The notes: generated from the sequence alone by a model not told the origin. A DNA stretch of 64,000 nt from Echinococcus granulosus (GCF_000524195.1 NW_020170405.1:283198-347197); one strand, 5' to 3'. Counted from the stretch's first letter, positions 1 through 12,500 are shown. Numbers and translations are program-made.

Positions 1-308
1 TGGTGAAATTAGAACTCCGAATGGATGACTATTTAATCAGCTCATTTGCATACCACACGACTAATGAAGCGAGGCGTTCATCGAAATGAGACGGCAAACA
101 GTCCATTGTTGACCGTTCTGTGTTTGCGTATGTGCGCAAGCATTGTTTGCCTTTTCTGCGTCTTACCCACAGAGTAAACACAAGAAGTGGTAAAGAGGCC
201 ACGACTACTGATGCGTCGAAAAAAAGCAGTCGACATAACAGTGAGAAGCAATGAGTCAACAGCAGAAAGATGGAAACGAAGACCATCTACAACTTACCCC
301 GCATCTTA

Positions 309-322
309 CACACACACACACG
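309..322. repeat. (CA)n microsatellite
   Basis: Perfect dinucleotide run of about seven CA units in otherwise non-coding sequence. Confidence 0.9.
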
Positions 323-2915
323 TGCGTCAGTGAAGGGATGACCTAGCTCAGTTGTGCGGGTAGGTTGATGGGTTTAGCTCAACAACAGCCCTTCGTGAGT
401 AACAAGTTCGCTATCAGGATCTCAAAGGAAAAATTGACCACGACAAGTCAAGTATTTGTAGTGCTAAAATGATGCCTTTCGTCAACAATTTTTCAACCCA
501 TTTAGCTACTACTCAAAATCCAATTAGTGTCAAATCAAGGCCTTTATGAATCTTTTTTAATGTTTCAGACGCAAGCAACATATTTGTGATACGATTTGGT
601 GCAATCGGTTATTATAGGATGATAAAGAGCGAGAGTTTTGATAAGAAAATCATAGCGTCACGCAAATGTGACAGTGGCACGGACGTTGATGGGGAATAAT
701 ACGGGTTGTTGAGTGAACGTTTATACCCCATCAAAAGCATTCTTGTAATTACTCATTCCTATTTTTACAGCAAATATGGATTCATGGATCAGCCAGTTCT
801 GGACAAAAGAGGAGTACAGAGACTGGGATGGATGAATAATGCTAATTATTGAGTTGTGATAGAGACGAAGATTTTGTATTTTTGCAAAATAAATTACTGA
901 GATGATTGGCAACCTCATTAAAATTGAATAATTTAATCACCAGCCTAGTAACACCTTTGAATGAATGCAAATGAAAAGACTGCTGAATAAATTTAAAGAG
1001 GCCTGCTCTAGGCATGACTACAAAATTGGAGGTACTCGGTATGCAAATCCACCTGGAACACAGCCGGTACCCTCTTTTAGTCAGCTGAAACTTCTCTTGG
1101 GCTCTGAGCTCAAATACACATGGAACCCGGCTTTCAGTCTTGATAGTGAGTGCTCACATTGGGAGCTCAATTGAAAGTTCGTCCTCTTTCAATAATACGA
1201 GGAGGGAAAAAAGTACAAAATTTTGTGCCATATAAACAAAGGATTAAATACTACAGAACCCTTCAGAGAAGTTTTGAACTAAGTAAACTGCCAAACGAAT
1301 CGAAACCACACTAAACACTTATTTGGAATACAAGTAGCGATGAGGTTATTTAAGGGTAGATAACAATCTAATCCATTAGGAGGGGTTATAAACTCACTGC
1401 CTCGAATAACGCCTCCACGCGATATCAGAAGGAAGATATCCCATCAGCTAAAGCAGTGCAAACTACCAAAATCGGTTAAGTCATTGAAATGGACCACACC
1501 CAGCTGCTGGGATAGCATCACAGGGTGAAATTTCAGCATAGGACCTAATGAGGAAGGTCAGCTCGGACTAGCGTGGGCGATGGAGATGGAGGGCGTGAGT
1601 GAGTGAACGAAAGACCAACCAGTGACTGTACAAGTGGTTCAATGTCTGCATGGGTTTTCGCCCATAAAAATTCATTTATTCCTCCACCTAGTGTCATATA
1701 TACGGTTTGGGCTAAAATTGTGAAAAATTCAAGCATAAGTGTGGAGCCTTACCAATCTCACTTCGGTTCTTACATAAAAAATCTACTTCCAATGGTCGGA
1801 TTAATAAAACCGAGCAGAGATTCTAAATTTGAATACTATCGGCGTGTTGAAAAGACGCTGTGATGGGACATTAAAGTGAGGTTAGTGAGGGACACCGGGG
1901 ATCATGTACGTGAACCGGTGGTGATGTAGTGGAAAACAGAATAAAGCTACCTCGATAATAGAAGTAGTAAGCGAGGCAACCGGTAGGCAAAATTTCGAAA
2001 GGAACCAACAGTGCGTGAGATATTTAGTGACCCTCAGTGCTAAAAATTATAGTAGGAAAGTACTAACGCATACAGGCGCGCCTAACAATTTCGCTGAGTG
2101 TAAAAATATAAGCATACGATGATTCTATGAAGAAACGACGGTGATAAGGCGATATATAGGCTGAGACAAAGTATTAAGATAGGTTTAAATGCCAATAAGA
2201 AGGAACTTGGAGATCACTTGATCACTCACACATTCCTACTTGTGCTCAAAAAGCTTTAACTTAGGAGGAGAGTCAGGTGCGCCTATTAACGCGTAGCTAG
2301 GTTGCTTACCAGAGGATGGTAAAATGATATTTTCATTGCAACATCTCTGTTGAGAAGGCAGTATAATCATAGTTATTAACATTAAATCCTATAGCTTTTT
2401 CTCCCATTCTGAGTTCAAAGGATGACTCAACAGTAAAAGATGGAGCATTACTTTTTAAATGGAGGAAAAAGACGACCAATCAAATGCAGAGTGGTCAAAG
2501 CTGAGAAGAAAGGGTCAATAGGCCGTAAAAGCCATTTTCGAAATCATAAGTCAAAAAACACTTAATCCTCAAACCAGTAAAAGTGGTGTCAATCTAGCCA
2601 CTTCACGGCCAATTTGTACTACCGCCCTATGGCAAGGTCTTTGAACCATTTTTGTAAACTCAACCTTTCACCGTATTATGAATAATGTGTTCCTTCATAA
2701 AGCTCTGACTTATTATGACTTCATCGAAGACTAAGAACGCTGCACAGCAAGTAAAGTTTGAAAAGCTGGGCAAATTCTTATCCAAAGTTGGCACAGGTAG
2801 ACCAACAATTGTCACCATTGGGAATTCCTTAAGCAATTGTTGAGAACCGTTTTAAGGAAAAGACTGACTTTTGCCCGTTCGAACTTACCGTCGGGCGAAC
2901 AGTGGTTACGTCAAC

Positions 2916-3185
2916 ATGAAACTCGTATCAAGAATTTATTATAACTTCGCCCATGCTATCAGAAGAATGAGGGTGTTTCAACAAGACATCGGTAACCAAA
3001 GCATGAATACACGGAGACGAGGAGCCACCTTAACATTCAGCACTGAATTGCCTGAAGATGAAAGAACACTTAAGCTTGCAGTAGACCTACGAGTGGAATC
3101 GGTTACCGTAGAACAAGTACGATGTCTTTCTTTGGAAATAGGACTTGATAAACATCAAATTCAGAGATGGATTATAAGCGGCTGA
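2916..3185 (+). pseudogene. Homeodomain-like ORF fragment
   Basis: The open frame from the ATG at 2916 encodes about 89 aa. Its C-terminal half resembles a homeodomain: a basic RRRGATLTF start, then VEQVRCLSLEIGL and KHQIQRWI, like the HD helix 2-turn-helix 3 pattern (xxLSxxLGLxxxQIQxWF). The expected WFxNRR is absent: the frame reads W-I-I-S-G and then stops, so the key Asn51/Arg53 positions are missing. Spacing between the first aromatic residue and the Trp is about four residues longer than in a standard homeodomain. No flanking exons were found. It could be a decayed homeobox fragment, another helix-turn-helix protein, or chance. Confidence 0.25.
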
Positions 3186-4057
3186 TTTTTTACACATCAA
3201 AAGCCAAATATGGGCACAAACCAAGGAAAAAGGCAGATCTATGTGGGCAAATTTATACGCCCTTGTTTCTGCTTCTTAAACGCATCTCTTCTATGACAAA
3301 GCTGCTCACATGAAATCAGTGAATAAACAAAATTTTGAAAACGAAAAGCTTGAATTATAAATGATTTTAGCCTTGTAGATTTCAGTGATCGAAATCCACG
3401 TAAGCAAAGTAGGGAAATAGGATTAAGTTGAAGAATTTGGTTAACACATTTACTCCCCACATTGGGTAAGATGTTCCGCAGAGGTGTCAACAGGGGCAAG
3501 TAATGAAAAACTTCATTATGCGACGACTTACCCACTGGTGAGACAACTATCGACATGTTAAAGTAAAAATGATACATTAACTGATTGCAAAATTTTTTGA
3601 CAAGGGATGGTAAACTGAAAGTACGCTTACTAGAAATAAAGTAATATTTAGAATGTCCGCAATCAGAACCCTAGGAAAACTCGACCACCAGAGTCCAGAG
3701 ATTTGATTGCTCTAAAATGACATCACCAGCTGATGATTTCCTAAACCACTTCACTCACTACTCGAGAAATTAAGAAATGTAGGTGTCTTCAAATCAAAAA
3801 CATGACTTTTATTATTTTGGTCTCAATCAACGTTTGCAATACGAGTTGATTAGCTGACAAAGAACGCGTCGCATATTCGCGACACCGGGTTTAGATAAGG
3901 AAATTGGAGGTGGTAGCAAAAAAAATGACTCTAAAGGAAGGACAGCGCACAATATGCAATCGAGATGATGAGCGACAATACCAACAACCACTAACTTTCT
4001 TGAAAATGAAAGTGCAAGACATCTTGTGTTGCCATGAGATATCGCCAGCCAACGTAC

Positions 4058-6402
4058 CTCTTGAAGCAGGTCCTGCGCATCAACGTCCCTCAGAATGCCA
4101 TCCTTACTCGTCTCCTGCATCTCCCCACAGAGCACCAACTCATCCAACACGTAGTAGGCTTTCTCGAAGTGGAAGATGATATCGAGTTCACAGACCTTAA
4201 GGAAAGAATGCACAAGCCACAGTCAACAAAACCATTGCTTTATCTTACTTTTGTTAAAGATGTGGAATTGAATGTTTTTTTCTGATGGAGATTACGCAAT
4301 TGAAACTATTTTTTATCTTAAATCCTTTTTATATTTGCTAAGGGACGGTTGCATACGAATTTGCACGGAAGATTCCTGCATATGCATATTTAAATATCCG
4401 CAGTGGTTTCCACTGCCGACTCAGTAGCTGTATTGTTACAATTTACGAAAGGTTTAGTAAACGAGGGATAACGGGCAAAAGTACACAGGATAGGACTCCA
4501 GAAACCTCTACATTCAAGCGTCAAAACATTGCCAAACTGAAGCCATGGCCTTTAATTGGGTCGAGCGGACATTTAGGGAACTATGACCTATCTTTTGGAG
4601 CAACGAGTGCTCCAAGCATTTGTAAACATTAGTCCAAAATTAAGGTGTGCAATGCTAGCTTGGCAAGTTGATTTTTTACCATAATCAACACGTCACATGC
4701 ATATCAAACAATTAGCTGAGAGATGATTTAAATTGGAAAGAAAAAAAATAAAAATAACCGTTATCATTTTGGAACAACAAGCGCATTCAACTACAGTGGG
4801 CGATGTTTCGTTAAGGCATTAGAAATTAACATATTATGGAAAAGGGAGTTTGTTCTTAAAAGAGAAATTACCATCCACAAGCAACACCGTCACACTTCAA
4901 ATATCTCCTACTAAGTTAAAGTAAAAATAATCACCTCTTCGGATTCGGAGGTTTTTCAAAAGTACGGAAGTGATATTACTAGAGGACCATTGCTGATTCT
5001 CACAAACGGCAATTTAATCAATTCTCGCCGGTTAAATGAGACTTAATCGTGCTAAGATCATCCAGGAAGTCATGAAAATCGGCATTGAACATCTCTAGTA
5101 ACAGTAACATCAATTAATTAAAAGGTTATAATTGTTACAAGAGGTTTCTTGACAAAAATCCAACTACCTGGGGAACTTTCATAAATACTGTAGGAATAAA
5201 AAAGAGTCCAACGTCCAGGTATAACACCCATTCAATAACGGAATTGACTAAACAGAATATTAAAAGCGATATTTTTAAATAAAATCGGAATTAAAAAGGG
5301 CAAATATGGCATAAACCAAAGTGGTAGCACGAAATACCGAAACAAGAACGAAAGAGCCCAGTAAACATATTCGCGAATTAATGAAATGAATTATTTAGGG
5401 TTGCGTAGAGGAAACGAAGTAAAATGGGCAGCCATTCGATAAAAAAGGAAGGAAAGTTTGAGAACTAATTTTGAATGCTTAAAAATAATGCGTATAAAAA
5501 GAATATGGCCTGACTCAAAAGCGCGTAAATGTTGGATGATGGGTCCGCTTGTCACCAATACCTTATGCATAATTTGTTCTACGAGGAATTTTACCAAATG
5601 ACGCCACATGCACAAAAAATTACTGTCGACGAATGAAATCACGTGCGGGGTTAAATAAGATCCCTGCAGCCAGGAACGTGGCAGATATCAACCATATCTA
5701 AGCATGAAGCGTCGCAATATGCTTGGCATTGTAAATAATACAATTTTGAAAAACAGATACCCAAATATGCGGGCAACGAATCCAGCAATTTCTATGCCTT
5801 AGACGACTTGAGAATAAGTCTTCTGATAGGTCACTCAAATAGCAACAGGGTGTGCTGTTGTGAATGTAATAAAAAAACACCGAAATGATTAGAAAACGCC
5901 GAAAGGGTGAAATTTTAAAGAACCATTAAAATGGGGCCAAAATTTCTGCACAGCTAATTAGAACACAAGGTAAGGCAAAAAACGAGTTTAGCGCAAAGAC
6001 CAGTGCGTTAGAGCAAGCCATATTAAAAATCTCAATACCTTTAACGTAGGTACCGCCTGACGTATTAATGCTAATTACTTACGCTCCCGAAATAGCGATC
6101 CAGTATCTCAACATATCGATGCATGATTTCAAGAGTAATTAGTTCATTGTCTTCTGGTTCCACCACACAACAAAAGTAAAGACTGGCATACCTAGAAGGA
6201 GTCATAAATACTGAATCACCAACCTCCTGTAAACAACTTTTTTGTCACGCCAATCTAGTACTGAACACATCTTTGGCCTTCTGTTTAGAACCACAGGAAT
6301 TATATCACGTATTATCTTCTTCTTTTCTTTTTCAGGATAGGATAAATACCATTTTTGAAGGCGGACTTTTCCTTGCCTGCTGAATAGGAGGAAAAACTGA
6401 AT
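4058..6402 (-). CDS. AP1S: AP-1 complex sigma-1 subunit (partial exons)
   Basis: Small subunit of the AP-1 clathrin adaptor, which sorts cargo between the trans-Golgi network and endosomes. Three minus-strand coding exons were found: 6224-6402, 6083-6191 and 4058-4195, separated by a 32-bp intron (6192-6223) and a 1.9-kb intron. Exon 1 reads [12 protein letters not shown], then [16 protein letters not shown] and [18 protein letters not shown]. Exon 2 gives [16 protein letters not shown] and RYFGS. Exon 3 gives [19 protein letters not shown] and QETSK, ending DLLQE. These are sigma-1 signatures rather than sigma-2 or sigma-3, and boundaries YFGS|VCELD and LLQE| match those I recall for animal AP1S genes. 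Exon 1 starts in phase 0 right after an AG and has no Met of its own; the AUG probably comes from the spliced leader or a tiny upstream exon. The last few residues (C-terminal exon) were not found. Confidence 0.9.
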
Positions 6403-7310
6403 CTATGTTGAAAATGAGACAACAGGCGTCAATCACACCATTTGAAAATATCCTGATAAAGGGGTAGAGGCTGTAGTATGTGGATGGAATGCTTTGATTC
6501 TACTGGAGAAAATACAGACCAACTACCGGCTAGAAACGCATAGCCCTGAAGAAGTTAAACCTAGCACTGCAAGCGCGACCTTGAGCCGACTCTTAAAATG
6601 CGCCGTGCCTTATTAAAAAGTATTGGTTTCTATTAAAATAATCTATGCTTAATTACTCTATTTCACAGTCCCGGCTATATGTAGTGAATCATCTATCGTC
6701 AGTAATTTGCGTGATTGACTACTTTATTTGCAAGGTCAGAAAGCATTGCAACTTTCTGCTTATATACTATTCATATCACTATACTAGCATTACATGTTTA
6801 CCATACAAAGATGAAACCTCGCTGCCATTAGTTAAGTTTTGATCGGCTCTGTGGTCTACCGCTATCCTCTGTACTTCTCCAACTGCTGTCATGCTTCACA
6901 TGAAACAGTTCATTCAGTAGAAGCCTCCTTGTCGCCACCATTGCCTCTAACCGCAGACGTCCAGAACTCCTAATTCATTGATCCCATCAAATGCTTAAGA
7001 CCCGGGGGAGACATTTACGCGTGAGCGAAGGACTGACTGGGTGCCGTCGACGTTAGGCCACCGCCATGCATCACCCACTTACCTCCATGCTACTAGTACC
7101 TAGTGTGACACCGCGCTCTGCGCCAGGCGGCGACCGAACCAGTTGAACAACCATCCCCCGTATGCAACGGCATAGCACCCATTTCCACAACTCCAGCCTT
7201 ACCATGCCCTCTGACGCTGTGGCGCGCCTTAAGTACAAGTGAAAAAACTTTCGCGGTGTTTACAGCAGTTCATTAGCTGCATGTTTGCAAAGTACAAGTA
7301 TGTACAAGAC
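6403..7310. other. Intergenic between AP1S and NUBP2
   Basis: No recognised gene. On the minus strand, a possible tiny exon ending ATGGAG before a GTAAGT donor (about 7080-7090) could supply an upstream start for AP1S, but this is speculative. The 6960-7200 part is noticeably GC-richer than its surroundings. Confidence 0.4.
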
Positions 7311-8885
7311 CTAAGATGTCACCCTCTCAGCTCCAAAGTATTTAGGCAAAATGTAAACCAGAATTGGCGAGTCTGCTGGCAGAGCCAGCTGTGATTTCTC
7401 CACAAATGTACCTGATTGGTCGGAGATTCTTGTAATTTGGCAGTCAAGAGGGAGACGGCCTGTAAAGAAGTCAATAAGGTTTTGATGCAGTAAGACCTTG
7501 TGAACTATTACAAATGAAAGAAAATCGGTTCTTCACCTATGCTCAATTTCTACACACTTTTCTACTTAAAAAATGAACGGAAGGCACGTTTTTTCATGAG
7601 CATGCCGTAGCGAAAGCCGTTCGAAGAGCAAACAACAAGATAAATAAGGAATGGCACTTGAGACAAAATAATTGAGTTAACTATATCAAAAAATGAAAAC
7701 GAATTATTGAAATTACCCCCAAACACTCCCCAGTAAACGAAACGACATCATGATGAAATCGTCAAGATAGTCAACACTTGGAAGAAATCTTAAACCAAGT
7801 ACTTAAAGCGCACTCTATGAAACGCAGAATAAGAAAGCTGTGGACACAAAGAACCATAGGATCAGAAGCAAGACAAATAAATGGCGAAATCCAAAAATTT
7901 GTAACGAAGTACTTTTGTTTACCAACCGTGGAAGACTAGGTCCACGGGCTACAGTAAGGAATAAACAAAACACGCAAATTCGTAAAGATAAGGGATATAA
8001 ACTGAGAAGCCAAAGCTAACTTTTAGCCAAAACAAGGTGGTACGAACACTTCGCGTAGAAAATTGAAGTTACTAAACTGAACAGTTATCCGAAGTGGACC
8101 GGAAGAACTCACCAAGGAAGTAGATACCTCTCTCCTTGGCTAGGGCCTCCACACCACCAGAGGCGAAGAGATAGATCGACTCCTTGCAGTTGGGACACTC
8201 AAATCCACTCATGTTTTCAATCAGCCCAACCACAGGAATTCCAACTTTACTGCAAAATGTCAACTGCCTTCGAACATCGCAAATTGCCACCCGCTGTAGG
8301 GAAATATTATTAGCAACACACCAAATACAGAAAATAAGTCGAGTCAAACAGGAGGTACTAACCTGAGGCGTGCTAACAATGATAGCACCTCGTAGACGGT
8401 CGATCGCGTATTTCCGAATTTTTTCGACCACAGAAATATGTTCATCCGATGTGCCAGGAGGTGTATCAATTACCAAGACATCCAAATAACCCCAACAAAC
8501 CTTTGAAAGAAATTGGTCGATCATAGCATCTTTTCGTGGGCCACGCCACGCGACTGCAGAATCTTTATCAGACACCAGAAAGGCGATCGACATAACAAAT
8601 ATGTTTTTTGCCACCTTGTCCGCCACGACGGGGAGCCAGCCCTCGGAACACTGCTGAACCTGAACCGGAGAATAGACGTGAAGAGAGCAGAAATACATTT
8701 GCGTCGCAGAGTCCCATGATTCTGGGAATTGAGGGTCCGCATAGATCCAAGTCCAAAAGTCCAACCTTGAGGTTCTGGTTGGCGAGCCCCATCGCTAACC
8801 GGCAAGCTATGGTGGACTTCCCGACCCCCCCCTTGCCCGAGGTTACAATAAATATATTCTCTACAAGTCCAATACCACAATTCAT
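7311..8885 (-). CDS. NUBP2: Cytosolic Fe-S cluster assembly factor NUBP2 (Cfd1)
   Basis: Mrp/NBP35-family P-loop ATPase that, with NUBP1, scaffolds Fe-S clusters for cytosolic and nuclear proteins. Exons on the minus strand: 8697-8885, 8363-8659, 8113-8293 and 7311-7459. Introns are 37 bp (8660-8696), 69 bp (8294-8362) and 653 bp. Joined length is 271 aa, the same as human NUBP2. The deviant Walker [10 protein letters not shown] is at residues 18-26, followed by [37 protein letters not shown] [22 protein letters not shown] (the CPNC cluster-binding CxxC at about 195-198) and the C-terminal FLGRLPLD. It lacks the N-terminal four-Cys domain of NUBP1, so NUBP2 is the better call. Exon phases (0, 0, 1) join correctly. 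The start Met lies five bases after an AG preceded by a pyrimidine tract; RBM7 ends 103 bp upstream. Confidence 0.95.
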
Positions 8886-8988
8886 GTTGTCTAGTGAAGA
8901 GGAGATAAAAAAGACAAGTAGAGTAAAAATAAATGCGCACTAAAGCAGAAAAAATAGCAGATGTAGATAGAAGACAAGGAACTTTATT
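8886..8988 (-). promoter_or_regulatory. Intercistronic region with poly(A) signal and putative trans-splice acceptor
   Basis: On the minus strand an AATAAA (8983-8988) directly follows the RBM7 stop codon. About 90 bp further on is a pyrimidine-rich tract ending TTCACTAG (AG at 8892-8891), five bases before the NUBP2 ATG. A poly(A) signal followed at short distance by an acceptor is the arrangement of trans-spliced operons. An independent NUBP2 promoter in this 103-bp spacer cannot be excluded. Confidence 0.6.
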
Positions 8989-9555
8989 TTAGTAATAACA
9001 GGAACGCCGAACATTCCTTGAAACCTCGTTAAATTCCCGTCCACTTTTATAATGGGTACGATGAAGTGGGGATCTATCGCGCGGCGAAGAATAGGGACCC
9101 GGCACATACCCAGTTTGATAAGAACAGTTGCGTCCATTACGTAATCGGGGGACGGAGTATGTTGGAGTGAAAGTCATCTGCATCCTTGGCACGTAATCCA
9201 TATTGTAATTCGGGTAGCGGTATTCGGGACGATGACTAAATTCACGGGACTCATCGGGAGAATTTGTAGAGTAACTTAGAAGGCAAGTGTACGGAGGATA
9301 TGACTTAATTGGATAATTTTCATACTTAGAGCCCTGACGAGGTTTAATTTTTAGCTCATAGTTGTAAAGTCTAATTCCTTCAAACAGTGAACATGCATAC
9401 AAGACTGATTCTTCGTCCTCATAAGTGACGAAGCCATAGCCATCCTTCAGTGATACATTTTCGACGGGTCCAGCCTGAAGAAAAAGCTCGTAAACCAAAA
9501 TCTCTGTGGCTTTTGGCGGGATATTAGATACATACAATGTCCTGTCTACCTCCAT
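8989..9555 (-). CDS. RBM7: RBM7-like RNA-binding protein (single RRM)
   Basis: Intronless 188-aa ORF with one N-terminal RRM at about residues 5-75. RNP2 reads LYVSNI, the middle reads VYELFLQAGPVENV, RNP1 is YGFVTYED, and the end is GIRLYNYELKIKP. The run DRTLYV...ELFLQAGPV...GIRLY closely follows RBM7/RBM11 (DRTLFVGN, ELFHQAGPV, GIKLY). RBM7 is the RNA-binding subunit of the nuclear exosome targeting (NEXT) complex with ZCCHC8 and MTR4. The C-terminal half is rich in Tyr, Pro, Arg and Ser, low in complexity and without a recognised domain. The start ATG lies about 12 bases after a CTAG acceptor-like site. RBM7 versus RBM11 versus another short RRM protein cannot be separated firmly by eye. 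Confidence 0.8.
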   Translation of the reverse strand: MEVDRTLYVSNIPPKATEILVYELFLQAGPVENVSLKDGYGFVTYEDEESVLYACSLFEGIRLYNYELKIKPRQGSKYENYPIKSYPPYTCLLSYSTNSPDESREFSHRPEYRYPNYNMDYVPRMQMTFTPTYSVPRLRNGRNCSYQTGYVPGPYSSPRDRSPLHRTHYKSGREFNEVSRNVRRSCYY

Positions 9556-12500
9556 AGCTTATGAGTCTAGACGAAACAAGCGGGAACCATCCCAAGCCAA
9601 TGATGCGGTTGAGGAAGTAACCACTAGAACAAGCATCACTGTCACCGAAAGGACAGATAATACATAGCAAGATATTTTGTCCCGAATTCTTGAGCAAGTA
9701 ATATTTTAAAATATCCTAAGCTTTAAAACCTAAAACTATTTTAGCATCATAATGGCCTTCTATATTATTTCTTAGTTAATAACAAATCATGCTAGCAATT
9801 TAAAAACCTTCTAAAAATCTTGCGAATATGATAGCTATGGATATAACTTAAAAATAAACTCCTCTTTCTTCATTTGATTTTTCGTACAAAGATTATACGC
9901 ATGTATTCCTAATTATTTCAAATCTAAGGTCAAATTCCTCAGCACTGAACTTCATTCAGTGGTTTTGGGTGCACTGATCCCAAGAATGGGGCAGAGTGGA
10001 GTGGTTTTTATGAAGCATTTGTAAACTAGGATATTAAACGTGATTTTTATTTCGCACTGGCTACAACGGAAAGTATCGTATGCGACTTTATCAACGATAG
10101 GGATTCAATTTGTCGATTGTGAGTATTTTGAAGGAGGTTGTTCTAAAGTGCTTAAGGCAAAACTGCTACATATATGACTTGATAGCTCATCTTTCAAGAC
10201 AAGTCGTCTGACCTGGTAACCTCCCATCAAGTTTTAATTAGTGTACCATTCTGTAGTAACACTGCTTTTCACACACTAAAAAGTAGATTTGGTCGATTTT
10301 TTACATTTAAATGGGGCGTTAATATATATCTGAAATTGTATTTATTGGGTATTAAATTGTTCTCAAGTTAATTAAACGGTATTCACAAGTTTTGATTCAT
10401 AAACTAAAGAGCCTTAGCATTATTTGGGATTATGAGGAAGCAGAAGGTTGGTACAACTATTAACCTAAGTCTCGTCAATACCTTCCTTTAAAAATTTAGG
10501 CAATGCCATGACACTCGCGCGCCATATTGAGGCTCCATTACCCTTTTAATAAATTTTTGACACAGGGAGATTTAGGTGTGTACGTTACGCATTCTATTTA
10601 CATATTTGCCAGTTTCTCCAGTTGTGTAATGGTGCCACTAAAAAAAGTTATCCCGCCTCCTTTTGCCTCCATACGTGTATCCGAAAATAGTCAAATCAGC
10701 TCCAAGCTTACGGAACGAAACGATGTTTTGTGGGGTAAGTCACTGAAATGTAATTGTGCAAAGCTAAAATTGACAGCCGACTTCGACTACTGCATGGAAG
10801 ATTGAAAAAGAGACCGCTAAGCAGAGGGATGGGACTTAATTAAAACCCCTCAAGTCGGAAAGTGGTATTAAGAATATGGGCCATATCATATCATTCCTAC
10901 ACAATGTCAATTCGTTTCGGTAGTATTAGGGGTGCAGATACCCAAACCAGTACTGAAGTATTTACATCCCTTGTCACCTTCTTCATATATTTGCCAATTG
11001 CATGTGTACGTCCGATTCCTGCTAATTTTGCCATACCAGGACTGGTCAAAGGCGAACGGCCTTCTCGGTCTACGAACTACATCACAAAGGCAAGAGTGGA
11101 GCGACAAGTTGGTGCGCTGATTTCCCCACCATTCTGTCCTTCTTATTCCTTTCATTAACATAGTTTGTGGTGTAAAATATTGGCAACGGAGAAGTCTTGA
11201 CCCCGCGGCAAGAGTATAGTTAGTGAAAGCGCTTCAGTGATTACTCCGATATGAGAAATTTTAATGTCACAGATTACCCCAGTACGATGAAACTTGCCAA
11301 ACATGATAAGATGGTGGGAGGTAATGAAGCGGTAAATGATGAGGTGAATGTTGTGACTAAAGTAATAATTTGACGCGGGAATGGTCTCTCTTAAAAAAGT
11401 CCTCACTGACCTAACCCAAACTTGCACAGTGGTGATGCAATCGCAGAGGTGTCCCGCGTTAGCCGAAATAATTAAACAACAGTACCTTAGCATAAGAGAC
11501 GGCAAATCCCCCAGGCGTTTTATGGGTAAAACGAAGCTCAAATGATTGCGTTTCCTAAAAAGCAATGGGACACATTCTTTGTGATTGTTTACATCTCGTC
11601 TGCAATTCGGTGATTTTGATTGGTGGATAAATAAAGAAACTTGGGTTGTCTTTAACTTTGTCTAAGGTTTAGGTATCTAGGTTAAAAGTGATTAAGAGCT
11701 TTAAAAATGCATTATTAATTATACTCTAAGAGAATTCTTGCCAATAAGAAAGAGAAGGTGGATCAGCTTCTTTACCTTCACACATCTACATTAAAGTGGA
11801 GGGGAGAGGAAACCGCTCATCCTCACTGATTCCGACAAGCATGGCATCGTCAGGTCTATATCCATTGCAATGGGCCACTCACATTAAATTGCCTAAGTCA
11901 CAAAGACATGGAAGAAAACGAAATTGATTTTAAAAATCATGAGTGGGGTTTAGTGAAACAGCAAATTTCAACCTCACTGGTGGCTGTTCAACTAAGATCG
12001 GTCGCGAGATTCATCAAGCACTATCTGAAGCGATCCCAAAACCACAAACAATCTCGTATTTAATCATCTTGATCTCGTTGCTACCAAAGGGCGCGTTTAA
12101 GAGTTCGAAATTGCTAGGAGTACTACCAACGCTGTGTCCGCTTCCTGCCGTTCAGCGCGCCTTTGGATCTCTTCTTATCCCCAACTCCCAACTTCCAGTA
12201 AGACTCTCATTATTCCATTGAGAAGGCATTTAGATAATGGAAGTTAAAATCGTCAATGTTGTTTCTTTTGAGGGGATGCCTAGGAACAATAATTTCTTGA
12301 TCACATGGTGTTGAAAGAGAACGATATTTATCTTACTTGGGCCTTTAAACTGTCCAGGCTCTCTAATATCCGTCGGCACAGGCAGCCGTTCCCCTGCACA
12401 GCCTCTCACCCCTTCCACGTGGCTAAAACAGCGAATTTTCCATATCGAGTGACTAGTTTGCAGTTTCAAAGGTGACTCCCGCCGCTATCGAGAGAACACG

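Larger units (their letters stand above)
1..4057. other. Intergenic, no confident gene
   Basis: No ORF here has recognisable homology apart from the homeodomain-like fragment listed separately. Short ORFs on both strands are scattered and lack convincing splice-linked partners. A short (CA)n run lies at about 309-322. The missing 3' terminal exon of the AP-1 sigma gene should lie somewhere below 4058 on the minus strand, but I could not identify it. Confidence 0.5.

Noticed and set aside
343..362. tRNA-like A box (TAGCTCAGTTGTGCGGGTAGG-type)
   Set aside because: No matching B box (GGTTCGANTCC) or foldable T-arm follows, so a tRNA gene is not supported.
6402..7311. NUBP2-AP1S as a further operon member
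   Set aside because: The spacing is about 900 bp, too wide for an operon-type intercistronic region on this evidence.
7311..8885. NUBP1 instead of NUBP2
   Set aside because: The protein lacks the N-terminal cysteine domain of NUBP1, is 271 aa like NUBP2, and reads LCGPSIPR and DVRRQLTFC as NUBP2 does.
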